Shown piece by piece: positions 29,244 through 38,330 of a stretch of DNA of 64,000 nucleotides. The number at the start of each line of letters is the position of its first letter. Position 1 is the first letter of the stretch. The stretch is taken from assembly GCA_036365145.1 (NCBI GenBank), contig JAEOAD010000034.1, positions 13,979,501-14,043,500 on the forward strand, given 5' to 3'. The translations under genes and the position numbers were made by a program. The DNA is from Orientallactaga sibirica (lineage: Eukaryota; Chordata; Mammalia; Rodentia; Dipodidae). A model generated the notes under the pieces. The model made no database searches, had not been told where the DNA came from, and saw only the letters and a program-made list of their open reading frames with translations.

Positions 29244-30817
29244 CAGTCTGTTGCCTTAACAACAACAACAAAAGATTCTAATATTTATGTAAGTCTTGTT
29301 TCAGCCCCATATTATGAGCTCTCCAAGGGCAGAGATTATATCTTAAACACTTTCTTTCTGTGGTGTTTTGATTCTAATTATACTTGACACAGTGGTATTT
29401 ACAATTATATTTATAATAATCCAGCTCAAAGAGCTAACAGGAAAGTGGGATATCCAACTAAATATTTAATTTAATTGTTTAGGTAGTCCACTGTGATCAC
29501 TGGATCAAAAAGTTTGCAGTATTCAAGTCCAAATTCAGATAAAACAATTCAAACAATATGATGCTAGATCCTGAGCTCCACCAGGATAAAACAAGGCACA
29601 GTCCGAGGTGTAGCCATGATGCATTAATTGGATGACTTGTGACTGTTAGAAAGGAGTACAAGAGGCCAAGTAGAACGCTACTTTTTATGGAATTGATTTT
29701 AAAGATTTGATATGCTTTTTTAAAAAAATTATTTATTTATTCATTTGAAAGGGAGAGAGAGAGAGAGAATGGGTGCACCAGGGTCTCCAGCCACTGCAAA
29801 CAAACTCCAGATCCGTGTGCCCCCTTGTGCATTTGGCTTACATGGGTCCTGGAGAATTGAACCGGGGTCCTTTGGCTTTGCAGGCAAACGCCTTAACCGC
29901 TAAGCCATCTCTCCAGCCCTTGATGTGCTTTTTAACAACTTTTTATTTGTCTTTTTTTTTTTAACAGGTAAAATCTATGAAGCAAATCTCAGTCCATCAG
30001 TAGCTTTGGAGCAGAAAATACATGAACATGGTACTCTATAAAAGTTTAATGTGGGGAGGCGATGACTCAGTACTTAAGAGCACTTGCTGCTTTAGCATTC
30101 AGGCCTCTCTGCTGAAGCCTGCCAGAGTCCATTTCTGTATGAGCTACTCTAGTCAAGTGAGAAGGAAGCAGCTCATTGTGCTGAGAAATTAAAGGAAGAT
30201 GATACCACTAGGTGTCAGATACACAAATCCTTGAAAAAGGAGGGTATTTCGCTTCTGGAAGGAAATTCCTATGTAGTAATGATTGCCATCTTCAAATACT
30301 TGAAGGCTTCTTGGATCTTTAAGTTATTCTGCTCAAAGAGCACTGAACCCCAAGTGTCAGTTTCAAAAGTAGGGTTAGCTTAGTTGCAGGGAGCCTTATA
30401 ACTGTGTACAGAGAGTCAAAGTGGACTACCTGGTGAGGCCACCTTCTCCCTGTTCTTGGAGAGGTTCCAAACAGAGGCTGGCCAGTCAGCTAGGTGTGGC
30501 TGTTGTGGGTTAGGGTGCCACTCCTTCTAAGTCTGGATGCTGTGACTCAGTTGCTGATCAACAGAACTTGTGTTATCTCCTTTCCAGCTGCTAAATACAA
30601 ACACCCAGTGCTGAAGAAATGTTGTTATGATGGAGCTCATTTGAATACGGATGAAACTTGTGAGGAGCGAGTGGCGCGCGTTAAAGTCGGCCCTCGTTGT
30701 ATCAGAGCTTTCAGTGAGTGCTGTGCCGTGGCAAACAAGATCAGAGACGAATATACTCATAAACATTTTCATTTGGGAAGGGGTCGTAAGTATGACATTT
30801 TTAAACATCTTGTCTAG
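21102..30817 (+). CDS. Truncated complement C5-like gene (signal + beta-chain start + C5a)
   Basis: Five exons (21102-21166, 21701-21893, 23253-23415, 29968-30030, 30588-30785 or read-through to TAG at 30815-30817) join with consistent phases and give an open frame of 237 codons. Residues 1-19 are the C5 signal peptide. Residues 20-140 match the first macroglobulin domain and the start of the next segment of the C5 beta chain. Residues 141-161 match the beta/alpha junction. Residues 162-226 are the C5a domain, ending LGR. The exons for most of the beta chain, and everything after C5a, are missing; I found none in 23416-29967 or 30818-35000. Full C5 is about 1,680 residues and forms C5a plus C5b; this product could only yield a C5a-like part. 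Seven sequons (N38, 51, 63, 72, 81, 131, 147) lie outside the C5a domain. It may be a functional paralogue or a young pseudogene with no stop yet. Identity is sure; function is unknown. Confidence 0.8.
21167..21700 (+). other. Copy A intron 1
   Basis: 534 bases bounded by GTAAGT and TTTCAACAG, with a B1-type SINE + at about 21322-21455 and otherwise unique sequence. It is far shorter than the corresponding intron of copy C, which runs past the window end. Confidence 0.8.
21701..21893 (+). CDS. C5-like copy A, exon 2
   Basis: The acceptor TTTCAACAG precedes the exon and the donor GTATGT follows. The 193 bases complete the split Thr codon and add 64 codons, starting [19 protein letters not shown] and ending FQNSSMLT. 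This is the first half of the C5 MG1 domain (conserved [28 protein letters not shown] blocks). Five N-glycosylation sequons (ENIT, FNVT, KNLS, VNLS, QNSS) fall in these 64 residues. The human C5 counterpart has none of them as I recall it, and the mouse one has only the VNLS type. Confidence 0.92.
21894..23252 (+). other. Copy A intron 2
   Basis: About 1.36 kb with a B1 + at about 22285-22450 (followed by two A-runs) and a fragment of an old reverse B1 at about 23025-23125. No further exon is seen. Confidence 0.75.
23253..23415 (+). CDS. C5-like copy A, exon 3
   Basis: Acceptor TCTGTCACAG, donor GTAAAG, 163 bases, ending in phase 1. It encodes [20 protein letters not shown] through [18 protein letters not shown] to PHQL. 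The [11 protein letters not shown] and TYDNG blocks match C5. The following C5 motif, DKPVYTPDQS as I recall it, is changed to [10 protein letters not shown]. That substitutes a conserved MG-domain strand and creates the sequon N131. This loss could mean relaxed constraint. Confidence 0.9.
23416..25589 (+). other. Copy A intron 3, left part
   Basis: B1 + at about 23528-23675; reverse B1 at about 24505-24650; B1 fragment at about 25315-25400. The rest (23676-24500, 24651-25310) appears unique. I searched it for the C5 exons that should follow exon 3 (MG2 onward) and found none. Confidence 0.7.
25590..26500 (-). mobile_element. L1 3' end fragment
   Basis: A reverse L1 3' end with its A-rich tail near 25590-25640. 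It is the inverted partner of 47958-48812: the two share essentially their whole length in opposite orientation, at roughly 90 percent identity by eye. Open frames at 25797-26036 and 26173-26475 are 3' UTR translations mirrored at 48361-48600 and 48033-48224. Confidence 0.8.
26565..26830 (+). repeat. tRNA-derived SINE with AAAT tail
   Basis: Head GGGGCTGGAGAGATGGCTTA, CT-rich end, and about nine AAAT units (26762-26800). Confidence 0.9.
27190..27775 (-). repeat. Reverse tRNA-type SINE split by a solo LTR
   Basis: The SINE runs about 27190-27391 and resumes at about 27749 with CCGCTAAGCCATTTCTCCATC. The gap is filled by the LTR at 27392-27748. An older B1-like sequence lies to the left (about 27060-27185). 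Confidence 0.85.
27392..27748 (-). mobile_element. Solo MaLR-type LTR
   Basis: 357 bases, same family as both LTRs of the element at 35187-37107. On the minus strand it starts TGTGGTAG and ends CTGCTACA. The flanks ACTGC and ACCGC form a 5-base target duplication with one mismatch, as ERVL-MaLR insertions make. The internal region was lost by LTR-LTR recombination. Confidence 0.85.
27776..28380. other. No exon seen (copy A intron 3)
   Basis: Unique AT-rich intronic sequence, with a short TTTAA-repeat tract at its right border (about 28382-28430). Confidence 0.6.
28381..29250. repeat. SINE cluster in intron 3
   Basis: Reverse tRNA-type SINE at about 28430-28675, then two + strand copies at about 28738-28965 and 28972-29245. 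The second of these two has a long A-tail (29211-29240). The + strand copies share the longer variant body with extra CACAAGG/GACGCAAG segments. Confidence 0.85.
29251..29967 (+). other. Copy A intron 3, right part
   Basis: 29251-29714 is unique sequence without an exon. A reverse tRNA-type SINE lies at about 29715-29920, only about 48 bases before exon 4. The pyrimidine tract and AACAG acceptor follow directly. Confidence 0.7.
29968..30030 (+). CDS. C5-like copy A, exon 4 (beta/alpha junction remnant)
   Basis: A long pyrimidine run and AACAG precede this 63-base phase-1 exon. The donor GTACTC is a weak match to consensus. It encodes [20 protein letters not shown]. Aligned from its right end it matches the C5 segment that ends the beta chain and begins C5a (LRPRRTLQKKIEEI in human, from memory): L, P, L, K, I and E positions agree. 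The RPRR furin-type linker reads SPSV, so the normal beta/alpha cleavage cannot occur here. The exon boundaries are inferred from the homology and phase; RNA would confirm. Confidence 0.7.
30031..30587 (+). other. Copy A intron 4
   Basis: 557 bases of apparently unique sequence bounded by GTACTC and TCCTTTCCAG. No SINE is seen. Confidence 0.65.
30588..30817 (+). CDS. C5-like copy A, exon 5 (C5a anaphylatoxin domain)
   Basis: The acceptor is TCCTTTCCAG. With a G from exon 4 the exon encodes [17 protein letters not shown], then the rest of a C5a four-helix domain to HLGR (residues 162-226). All six disulfide cysteines (173, 174, 186, 199, 206, 207) are present. The seventh, unpaired Cys of human C5a is His179, and the human N64 glycan site is absent. 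The core ([26 protein letters not shown]) is very close to mouse C5a. A consensus donor (C|GTAAGT at 30785/30786) sits where C5 splices next; if unused, the frame adds about 11 residues ([11 protein letters not shown]) and stops at 30815-30817. No downstream C5 exon was found here. Confidence 0.9.
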
Positions 30818-31488
30818 TCAGAGGAATTTTGTGAAAATCAATGTTACTCAGAAAGGTAATTTTCATGCTCTAGTTGAAAAGTAGATAAGTTGTAAATACC
30901 CATAAGAAAAAGGTTTGTTATTCTTGGGGACTCGAAAAAGTATAGAACAAAGCAGAGTAACAGAACAGGACCCAATATAAACCCAAAGCTGGGCTGCAGA
31001 GATGGCTTATTGGTTAAGGCACTTGCCTGTGAAGCCTAAGGTCCTGCCAGATGCACATGGTGGCGCATGCATCTGGAGTTCTTTTGCAGTGGCTAGAGGC
31101 CCTGGTGTGACCATTCTCTCTCCCCACCTCCCCGCTCTGTCTAATAAATAAATAAATGAAAACATTTAAACCCCAAACCAAGTCATTCTGTAAACATGGA
31201 TGGTTATTTTCCTTTCTTTGCCTCAAACAAGAACTGAAGACTAGGGCTGGAGAGATAGTTTAGCAGTTAAGGTGCATGCTGTGAAGCCTAAGAACCCCTG
31301 TTTGATTCTCCAGGTTCCACATGCATGTGGAGTTCGTTTGCAGTGGCTAGAGGCCCTGGCATGCCCATTCTCACTCTCTCTCTCTCTGTCTCTCCCTCTC
31401 TCTGTCTCTAATAAATAAATCAAATCAAATCAAATCTTTAAAAAACAAGAACTGAAGACTGGATATCTCCAATATGCATATGAGCGCT

Positions 31489-31519
<31 letters not shown>

Positions 31520-32902
31520 GGTCAAGAGGTAGGGTCTCACTTTTCTCACTTTTAGTTCAGCCTGTCATGGAATTAGTGTCAGGGTGGCCTTGAACTCATG
31601 GCAATCCTCTTACTTCTGCCTCCCAAATGCTGGGATTAAAGGTGTGCGCCACCATGTCTGTGGCTCTGAGCTCTAAAATTCTATGGTTCCTTCATATTAC
31701 AACCATATTACGCCTTAAATCTATCTACATGTCTTCAGAATTTAGAGAACTTTAATTGATATGTTTTCAAAACCTTCAGGACTTAGACATTGATATTTCA
31801 TCATTAAGAACACAAACAAATGCAGAACACCTCTTGTTTTGCTGGTTTTCTTAAGAGTGCATTTTAACATGCTCCTCCTCAGTGGGTCTTTCTATTTATT
31901 TCAATTGTTTTAAATTTTTTCCTTATTATAAGCAACATTTTGATGAATACCCTAGTCCATAGTCTTGACTGTGCAATTCTGAGAGCATCTGGTTGATTCA
32001 GCTGCATAGAACCTCCATGCCTCCCTCTTCCCTGGTAACTCTGCCCCTCATTTTAGATAGCTTGGCCTCCCCAGACTCCGTGTGGTCACAAGTCTTCAAG
32101 GTCACCATGCCCTGCCCTGGCCTATGCACTGTCTCAGGCTAGAATGCTGGGGCAATTCAGGACTTCTCCCAGAGATCACAGCCCCAGGCCACTTAGGTTG
32201 TAACATCTGAGAACTGTTGCTTTTGTATATTGTGTCTGGTTTTCCAGGTTTTTAAAACTCAGGACTAAATCCAGTTTACATTAGAGTATGCACCAGGCTA
32301 GCTGGCCTGGGAAATTCTGGATTCTTCTGGTTCCTCCTTCTATACCATAAGCACATTAGGAATGGAGAATTGAACAGAGGCCCACAGGCTTATAGCAAGA
32401 GCCTTTAACCACTAAGCCATCTATGCAGCTCAGATTGACCTGAAACTCACTCTTTAGCTCAGGCTGACCTAAAACTCATGGCCATCTGCCTACCCTAGCC
32501 TTCTGAGTGCTGGGATTAAAGGTGTGGACCACCACACCTGTCTATTTATATCTTAACCATTAAAAATATTAATTCACTAATTAATTTGAGATGGATAGAG
32601 AGCAAGTGAGAGAAAGAATGAATGGGAGTACTAGACTTCTTGTGACTGCAAATGAACTCCAGACACACGCACCACTTGGTGCATATGGCTTTATGTGGGT
32701 ACTGGGAAATAGAACCTGGGCACACGGGTTTGCCAGCACCTGCCTTTAACCACTGAGTCTTTTCCCAGCCGGGAGTGGTGGCTCACCCACCAGCACTTGG
32801 GAAGCAGAGGTAGGAGGATTGCTGTGAGTTCAAGGCCACCCTGAGACTACAGAGTTAATTTCAGGTCAGCCTAGGCTAGAGTGAGACCCTACCTCAAAAA
32901 AA

Positions 32903-32954
<52 letters not shown>

Positions 32955-32999
32955 GAGAAAAAAGTACCTCATGTATTAATATTAAGGAAGAGAAACTGT
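30818..32999. repeat. Spacer with SINEs, downstream of copy A
   Basis: tRNA-type SINE + at about 30990-31170 and 31244-31445; reverse B1 with a long T-run at about 31490-31670; old B1-like sequence at about 32430-32545; reverse tRNA-type SINE at about 32560-32765; B1 + with an (AAAG)n tail at about 32768-32960. Unique stretches at 31671-32430 hold no C5 exon that I can see. No AATAAA lies within the first 150 bases after the copy A stop. Confidence 0.75.
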
Positions 33000-33470
33000 G
33001 TGAGGGAGTTTCACACCCTCTCCAAACGTCCTCTTCCTATTATATTAGTCACTGCATTCTTCCTGAACTGCTTCTGTTTGCGAGCATTATCACTTGTGGC
33101 CAATCTGAAGCACTTTTCTGGCCTTCTCTTACTTCATGTGTCAGCCACCTCCAGCATAGTGACCATTTCCTCTCTTGAAATCTTCTTTTCTGGGCTTTTG
33201 CAACGCAATATTTCTGGTTACTTGAAACTTTACTTGCAAAAAGGGAATGAGACTATTCTAGCTCACATAGTGTTATAAAACAGTCCCTGCGACATTAACA
33301 AGATAGCTTTGCGGTTCAAATAAAACGGTAAGCATGACAATTCCAGATGTGAAAATGTTAAAAGAAGCCAGGTCTTAGTTACGGAGCCTGAGCTCAGAGG
33401 TTCTTGGGCAGTCACAGTGGAATGATTGAGAGTCCTTTTGCCAAGTCCTTATGAAGAGAAGGAAAAAAAG
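33000..33470. other. No gene recognised
   Basis: A 92-codon frame at 33000-33278 is hydrophobic and resembles nothing I know. It is treated as chance. Confidence 0.4.
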
Positions 33471-33476
33471 CAGGCC

Positions 33477-33882
33477 CCGCCCAATGCCTGAGTGCTGGGT
33501 GACCTTTGGCGGTCCTGTGCAGTCCGGCGTGGCCTGAGCCTTTGGTCTTGTCAAGATGTTTCAAAGCCTTACTAAGAATGTGTGGGACCCTCTGAAGCCC
33601 TGCTGTACCCAAGTTTATTAAGAAATTTGGGTAGGAGTAGGGTTGATATCCATGATCGTTTATAAAATCAGAAGGGCTGATAAAAGAAGTAAAGCTTTGA
33701 AAGGCTCCAGTCCTGCCCAAGGTCATCACTAACCAGCTCCTTGAGACCACTGGAGACAAAGCATCCGACGGCCTGTAGATTTAAGCAAGCTGTGTTAGAT
33801 GGGAATGCAGAATTTTGTTTACACTTGTCTGCGTTCCGTTTACTATGTGAATAAACGTACCTGTGAGGTTAAAAAAAAAAAG
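33477..33882 (+). pseudogene. ATP5MJ (pseudogene): ATP5MJ (6.8 kDa proteolipid) processed pseudogene
   Basis: The former coding region (33556-33732, 58 codons plus stop) matches the 6.8 kDa mitochondrial proteolipid, an accessory membrane subunit of ATP synthase. MFQSLTKNVWDPLKPC aligns with the start and VYKIRRADKRSKAL and GHH with the end. Codon 22 is TAA where the parent has Gln, so the frame is closed. Intronless sequence, an AATAAA at about 33850 and a poly(A) run at about 33872 mark retroposition. GGAAAAAAAGCAG to the left and AAAAAAGCAG after the tail are a likely target duplication. Confidence 0.85.
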
Positions 33883-35186
33883 CAGAGACAAGCAGGCAGT
33901 ACTCCATTTACTCCCCTGTCCTCTACTCCCTTGCTGTGTATTCCTAAAGGAATTAAAAAAAAAAGTAAATAAAAAGCATAGGCAAGTTATTGCTAGTATG
34001 GGACCTATGCAAACCAGAAGCTGTCTACACTTACTCTAGAGAGTTCTAGGTTATTTCTGAAATTGGCATTTTGTCAATGTACAAAGAACTTTTAGAAACT
34101 AAATCTTATTTCTTAAACACTTAGATTAAAAAAAATCTTTGTTTCTATTCATGATCTCACAGCGGCTGGCCTTGTTCTCCCAAGATTTGAATACCAGGAG
34201 GAAAAAACCCCGATGACATCAGAATGGAAGATAGAATAGCTGGGAAGAAAAAGAGATTCACTGGAGGGGGATATGGGAAGGACTAGGAGAGAGTGGTAGG
34301 AGGGGACTGCAATCATGACATATTGATTATGTTTATGAAAGTTATTAATAAAAAAGTTTAAAAGTGTAAAAAAAACCACTTTGTTTTGCAACAAATTAGA
34401 AAAAAAGCAAACCTTGTTACTTGGAATGACTTAATGACACCTTGTTCCTTTTCAGACTGAGGACTCATGAAGATTTTAACTTTGTTCCCAACCACACTGG
34501 AATTTGCTCAGTTTCATTTCCTATTAGGTCTTGCATTTTAAGTTTGCATACATGTCCTGTGCCTTCAGTTTTGCTGGAAACTAGGTGCTATGCTGTGTAA
34601 GCACACACCCCCAATACCCTAGTGCATTCAACTTCCTTCTTTCTCTGGTGCTCTGCCTCAGATTTAAAGGCAGTCGATTTACAATGCAAATATATTATGC
34701 ACTGATCACATACAAAATGCGGCACTAGGCAATGGGGCTATAGCAATGAATTAGACAAACTGTCTTCCTGCATAGAGCTCACATCCACCACATTAACATT
34801 TCTTCTATTAAAACAAGCCACCTTGCCTTACATTAGTTTTCCTATCGGGACATCATCTCTCTCCCTTGCTCGTCACCAGTGAGGTCACAGAGTTGTCTAC
34901 AGTTGATGTTTCTTCTGCCTTCTTCCGACTACGCTTGCATTAGTAAGGCAAGAATCTTCTGCCACACCTATGGATTCAAATGATTCCAAGATAACCATCT
35001 AGTCATCCGTTCTGCATATACTTATTGAATATCAATTTCACACAATTACATGTTTGGATACCAAAAAAATACAGTGGTGAATATGGACAACAATGTCTAT
35101 GTCATTATAGAGACATATGCGTGAAATAGGCAAACAAAATGTTTATATAGCAACAGTTCAAACAAGAAAATATGGAAGACACTTTG
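33883..35186. other. Spacer with a short L1 3' end
   Basis: An L1 3' terminus + lies at about 34160-34375, with GGGAAGGACTAGGAGAGAGTG-type sequence and an AATAAAAAA tail. The rest shows no gene or exon. Confidence 0.6.
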
Positions 35187-37107
35187 TGTAGCAGACAGCT
35201 TCAAGTTTGCTGAGATGAACTTCCAGACCAGACACAGTTATGGAGGAAGGGATAGTACAGATCCAGGGAAAGTTCCATAATGGCAGGAGAAGCGGCCTGT
35301 TCTCACAGGACCAGGCAAGAGAGAGAAAATCCACCAGCCACACAGCACAGCACACTTTAGGAACTCCTACTGGGCACACTTTGCATATCTTTACAATGAA
35401 ATCTCAAACCCACCATCACACCTTAAGATCTGCCCAATGACATTGCCTCCAGCAAGGTGGCTGCAGATGCAAACTATAAACTAATAAAGCACTGAATATA
35501 TTGGGGGCCAGATATTCAAATTACCACATTCTGCCCCTGGCCCCCAATAGATTTAGCTCTTGACTCCCAATAGATTTATAACTATCACACATTGTAAATT
35601 GTATTCAGTCCAATTTCAAAGGTTCTCACAGTCTTGACCAACTTAAGATAGTGAGTCCTATAAAATCAAACAAGTTAAATACTTTCAACATGTAAAGGCA
35701 CAGAGTAAACATTTTTAACTGTATAAGGCAAAGCAAGGAGAGACTAGAACAATGCAAACTCAGCCACCATCAGCAATCATCAAACTTCTGCAATTCAGGT
35801 TCAATATAACCAGAGACTGACAGTCTCCAGGTTTTCCAATTCTGCCCCTCCAGCTGGGCAGAGTAGCCAGGGAAAACTTCGATCCCAGGCCAACACTGCA
35901 CTACATGGGAGCCCTTGCATAGTCCTGGTATATCTAAAACACCTTCAGGTTTCCATGCAAACAACTGTCCATCTTCCAAAGGCTCTTCCAACCTGTAAGG
36001 GCCTCACACCCTACCTCATTCTGCATCTCAGCAGCGGCTCCTGGAATTGTGTGCAATTCATGACCACTCCATGCATTTTTCATGCTTCCAAAACTAATAC
36101 CAGGTGTGCAGGACACAGCCATATTCTTAATCCAGGGAAAAAATAAATCATAGCTTTGAAAAGCAGGTTCCTTCTCCAGTCAACTCTTTCCAAAACAGTT
36201 TGCATTTCTAACAGTCTTTCCTCAGGCATCCTCTCCATTGTTTTAATGTAAAGCAGTCCAGCCACCTTCCTTCCACTTTCCTTAAGATTGCTAATGTGTT
36301 TGACAATAGCAGCTCCAGTAACCTAAAACCGGTCTCAGTGCCTCTAATTTTAACTTGCTTGAGGTTTTCCAACTTAAAATCTTAAGTCTCTCAGTCCAGT
36401 ATCTTTAGCCAAGCACATCAGTCCATTACAAATTTAACCTTGATCAAACTTTCTGGGCCTGGATAGCAGAACGTAGCCATCCCTTATGCCAGTATCTCAG
36501 TTCCAACAAAGTCCTCTGCAGTCTTTCCTTCCCCTTAGAAAGCTCATAAGCCAAGCCTTGAAGCTCAATACTGTCTGCACTTAGCATTCTCAAACTCTAA
36601 TCAGAATAGTCCATAAAACTTGGCTTACCACTCCAGTAGGTATCTTCAGTTGCAAGCACCAAGTCCATGTCCATTCCTCCAAAACAAAGGTTGCAAAAGA
36701 GGAACATCCACATGGTCTGGTTCATCACACCCCACTCTCGGTACCACTTTTGTAGCAGACAGCTTCAAGTTTGCTGAGATGAACTTCCAGACCAGACACA
36801 GTTATGGAGGAAGGGATATTATTTATTGAAGCTTACAGATCCTGGGGGAAGTTCCATAATGGCAGGAGAAGTGGCCTGTTCTCACAGGACCAGGCAAGAG
36901 AGAGAAAATACATCAGCCACACAGCACAGCACACTTTAGGAACTCCTACTGGGCACACTTTGCATATCTTTACAATGAAATCTCAAACCCGCCATCACAC
37001 CTTAAGATCCGCCCAATGACATTGCCTCCAGCAAGGTGGCTGCAGATGCAAATGATAAACTAATAAAGCACTGAATATATTGGGGGACATATATTCAAAT
37101 TACCACA
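35187..37107 (-). mobile_element. Complete non-autonomous MaLR-type LTR retrotransposon
   Basis: Two LTRs of the same family (35187-35528 and 36751-37107) flank about 1.2 kb of internal sequence. Read on the minus strand, the right LTR is 5'. A primer-binding-like TGGTACCGAGAGTGGGGTG lies just inside it (about 36726-36745). A purine tract GGGGGCCAGGGGCAGAA (35529-35545) abuts the left LTR. LTR ends are TG...CA, and the flanks CTTTG and CCTTG form a 5-base duplication with one mismatch. The internal region has no retroviral coding frame, as in the MaLR class mobilised by ERVL. Confidence 0.85.
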
Positions 37108-37689
37108 CCTTGTGACAGGTTGCAAGGCTCTAGGCAGGCAAATGTTGTCTGTGGTGTTCTCTGCAATAGCTCTAGAGCCTAGCACATACTGGGTGTGAAA
37201 TAAATACTCGTTGACTGAATAAGAAGTGACTTACTGTGATGGACTGGTAAGAAAAGGCCTCTCAGAGGAAGTACACTGAGGTGGAGCTACATTCACAGGA
37301 AGGAAGTTGTGTGCATACCTTGGAGCAGAGAATGCCATGGTCATTTTTAGAACAACAAACAAAAATATCTACATAGGCCTTAAAAAAATGAACAAACTTG
37401 GGAGGCTTTGAGAAACAGTAGATAAATCCTTTGATTTCTGTGTTTTCACCTTATCAGGCTATATTGTGTCATTTTTACTATCCTTTCCTGCCTGAAGTTG
37501 CCCCTACTTGAACCTTCCTGCTTCATCTCTGGAACTTTCTGCCCATCTTGCAGGCAGCTCTACCCAAGAGTCTCCACTCCCCTCGTGATTGTTTACTGCT
37601 CATAAAACCTTAGGGAAAGTCCTTGTGAATCTTGTAACATTCTCAGCCTGGTGGGTTTCCTTTACTTCTTGAGTTCTTCGTGCCCCTCC
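37108..37689. other. No gene seen
   Basis: Apparently unique spacer. A GAGCCTAGCACATACTGGGTG-like block may be an old repeat. Confidence 0.45.
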
Positions 37690-38330
37690 TTGCTCCAGCT
37701 CTGAGTAAATAGCTACACAGCAATTATCCTTAACAATCAGGGAAATGCAAATCAAAGTCACACTGAGATTCAACTTCAGCCCAGAGTCGCGATCATTAAG
37801 ATAACAAATCCCAGCTGAGATGTAAGAAATATAAAACCATGTACACTTTTGCTTTGAATGTAAATAGTGCAGCTACTCTGGGAATCAGTATTGAGGCTCC
37901 TCAGAAAACTATCAAAGTCCGCATACAATAGAGACAACTGTAGATCCAAATTCATTGCAGCACTATTCACAATAGCCTAGTACAGATTTAGCCTAGGTAC
38001 CAGTCACTGGGTGATTGGTAAAGAGAATGTGGCATGCATACACGGAGTTTTATTTAGCCATAAAAATAAATAAATTATGTCAGTGGCAGGAAAATGGAAC
38101 TGGAGATATTAAATGAAATAAGCCAGTTTCAGAAAGATATATATCATGTTTTTTCTAATATGTGTACTCTAGATAAATCCAAAAAAGACACGAAAATGGG
38201 GTCATCTGTAGGAGTAGGAGGGATGACAAGAGAGGGCAATGGGGAGATGATCAGAGTACATTGTATACATGTATGATAATCTCCTAATCAAACCCATTAT
38301 CTTGCACAAGTAATTTAATAAAAATTGTCC
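37690..38330 (+). mobile_element. Old L1 3' end (ORF2 end and UTR)
   Basis: Shows the familiar L1 order: GGGAAATGCAAATCAAAG, CATTGCAGCACTATTCACAA, AATGTGGCATGCATACAC, TTTAGCCATAAAAATAAA, GGAACTGGAGATATTAA, and an A-rich end. All frames are broken. Confidence 0.85.

Noticed and set aside
33000..33278. 92-residue hydrophobic frame
   Set aside because: No start context, splice signal or family resemblance; chance frame.
30818..35186. Search for the C5 exon that normally follows C5a
   Set aside because: Nothing resembling the LLPVSKPEIRSYFPESW segment was found in any frame by eye.
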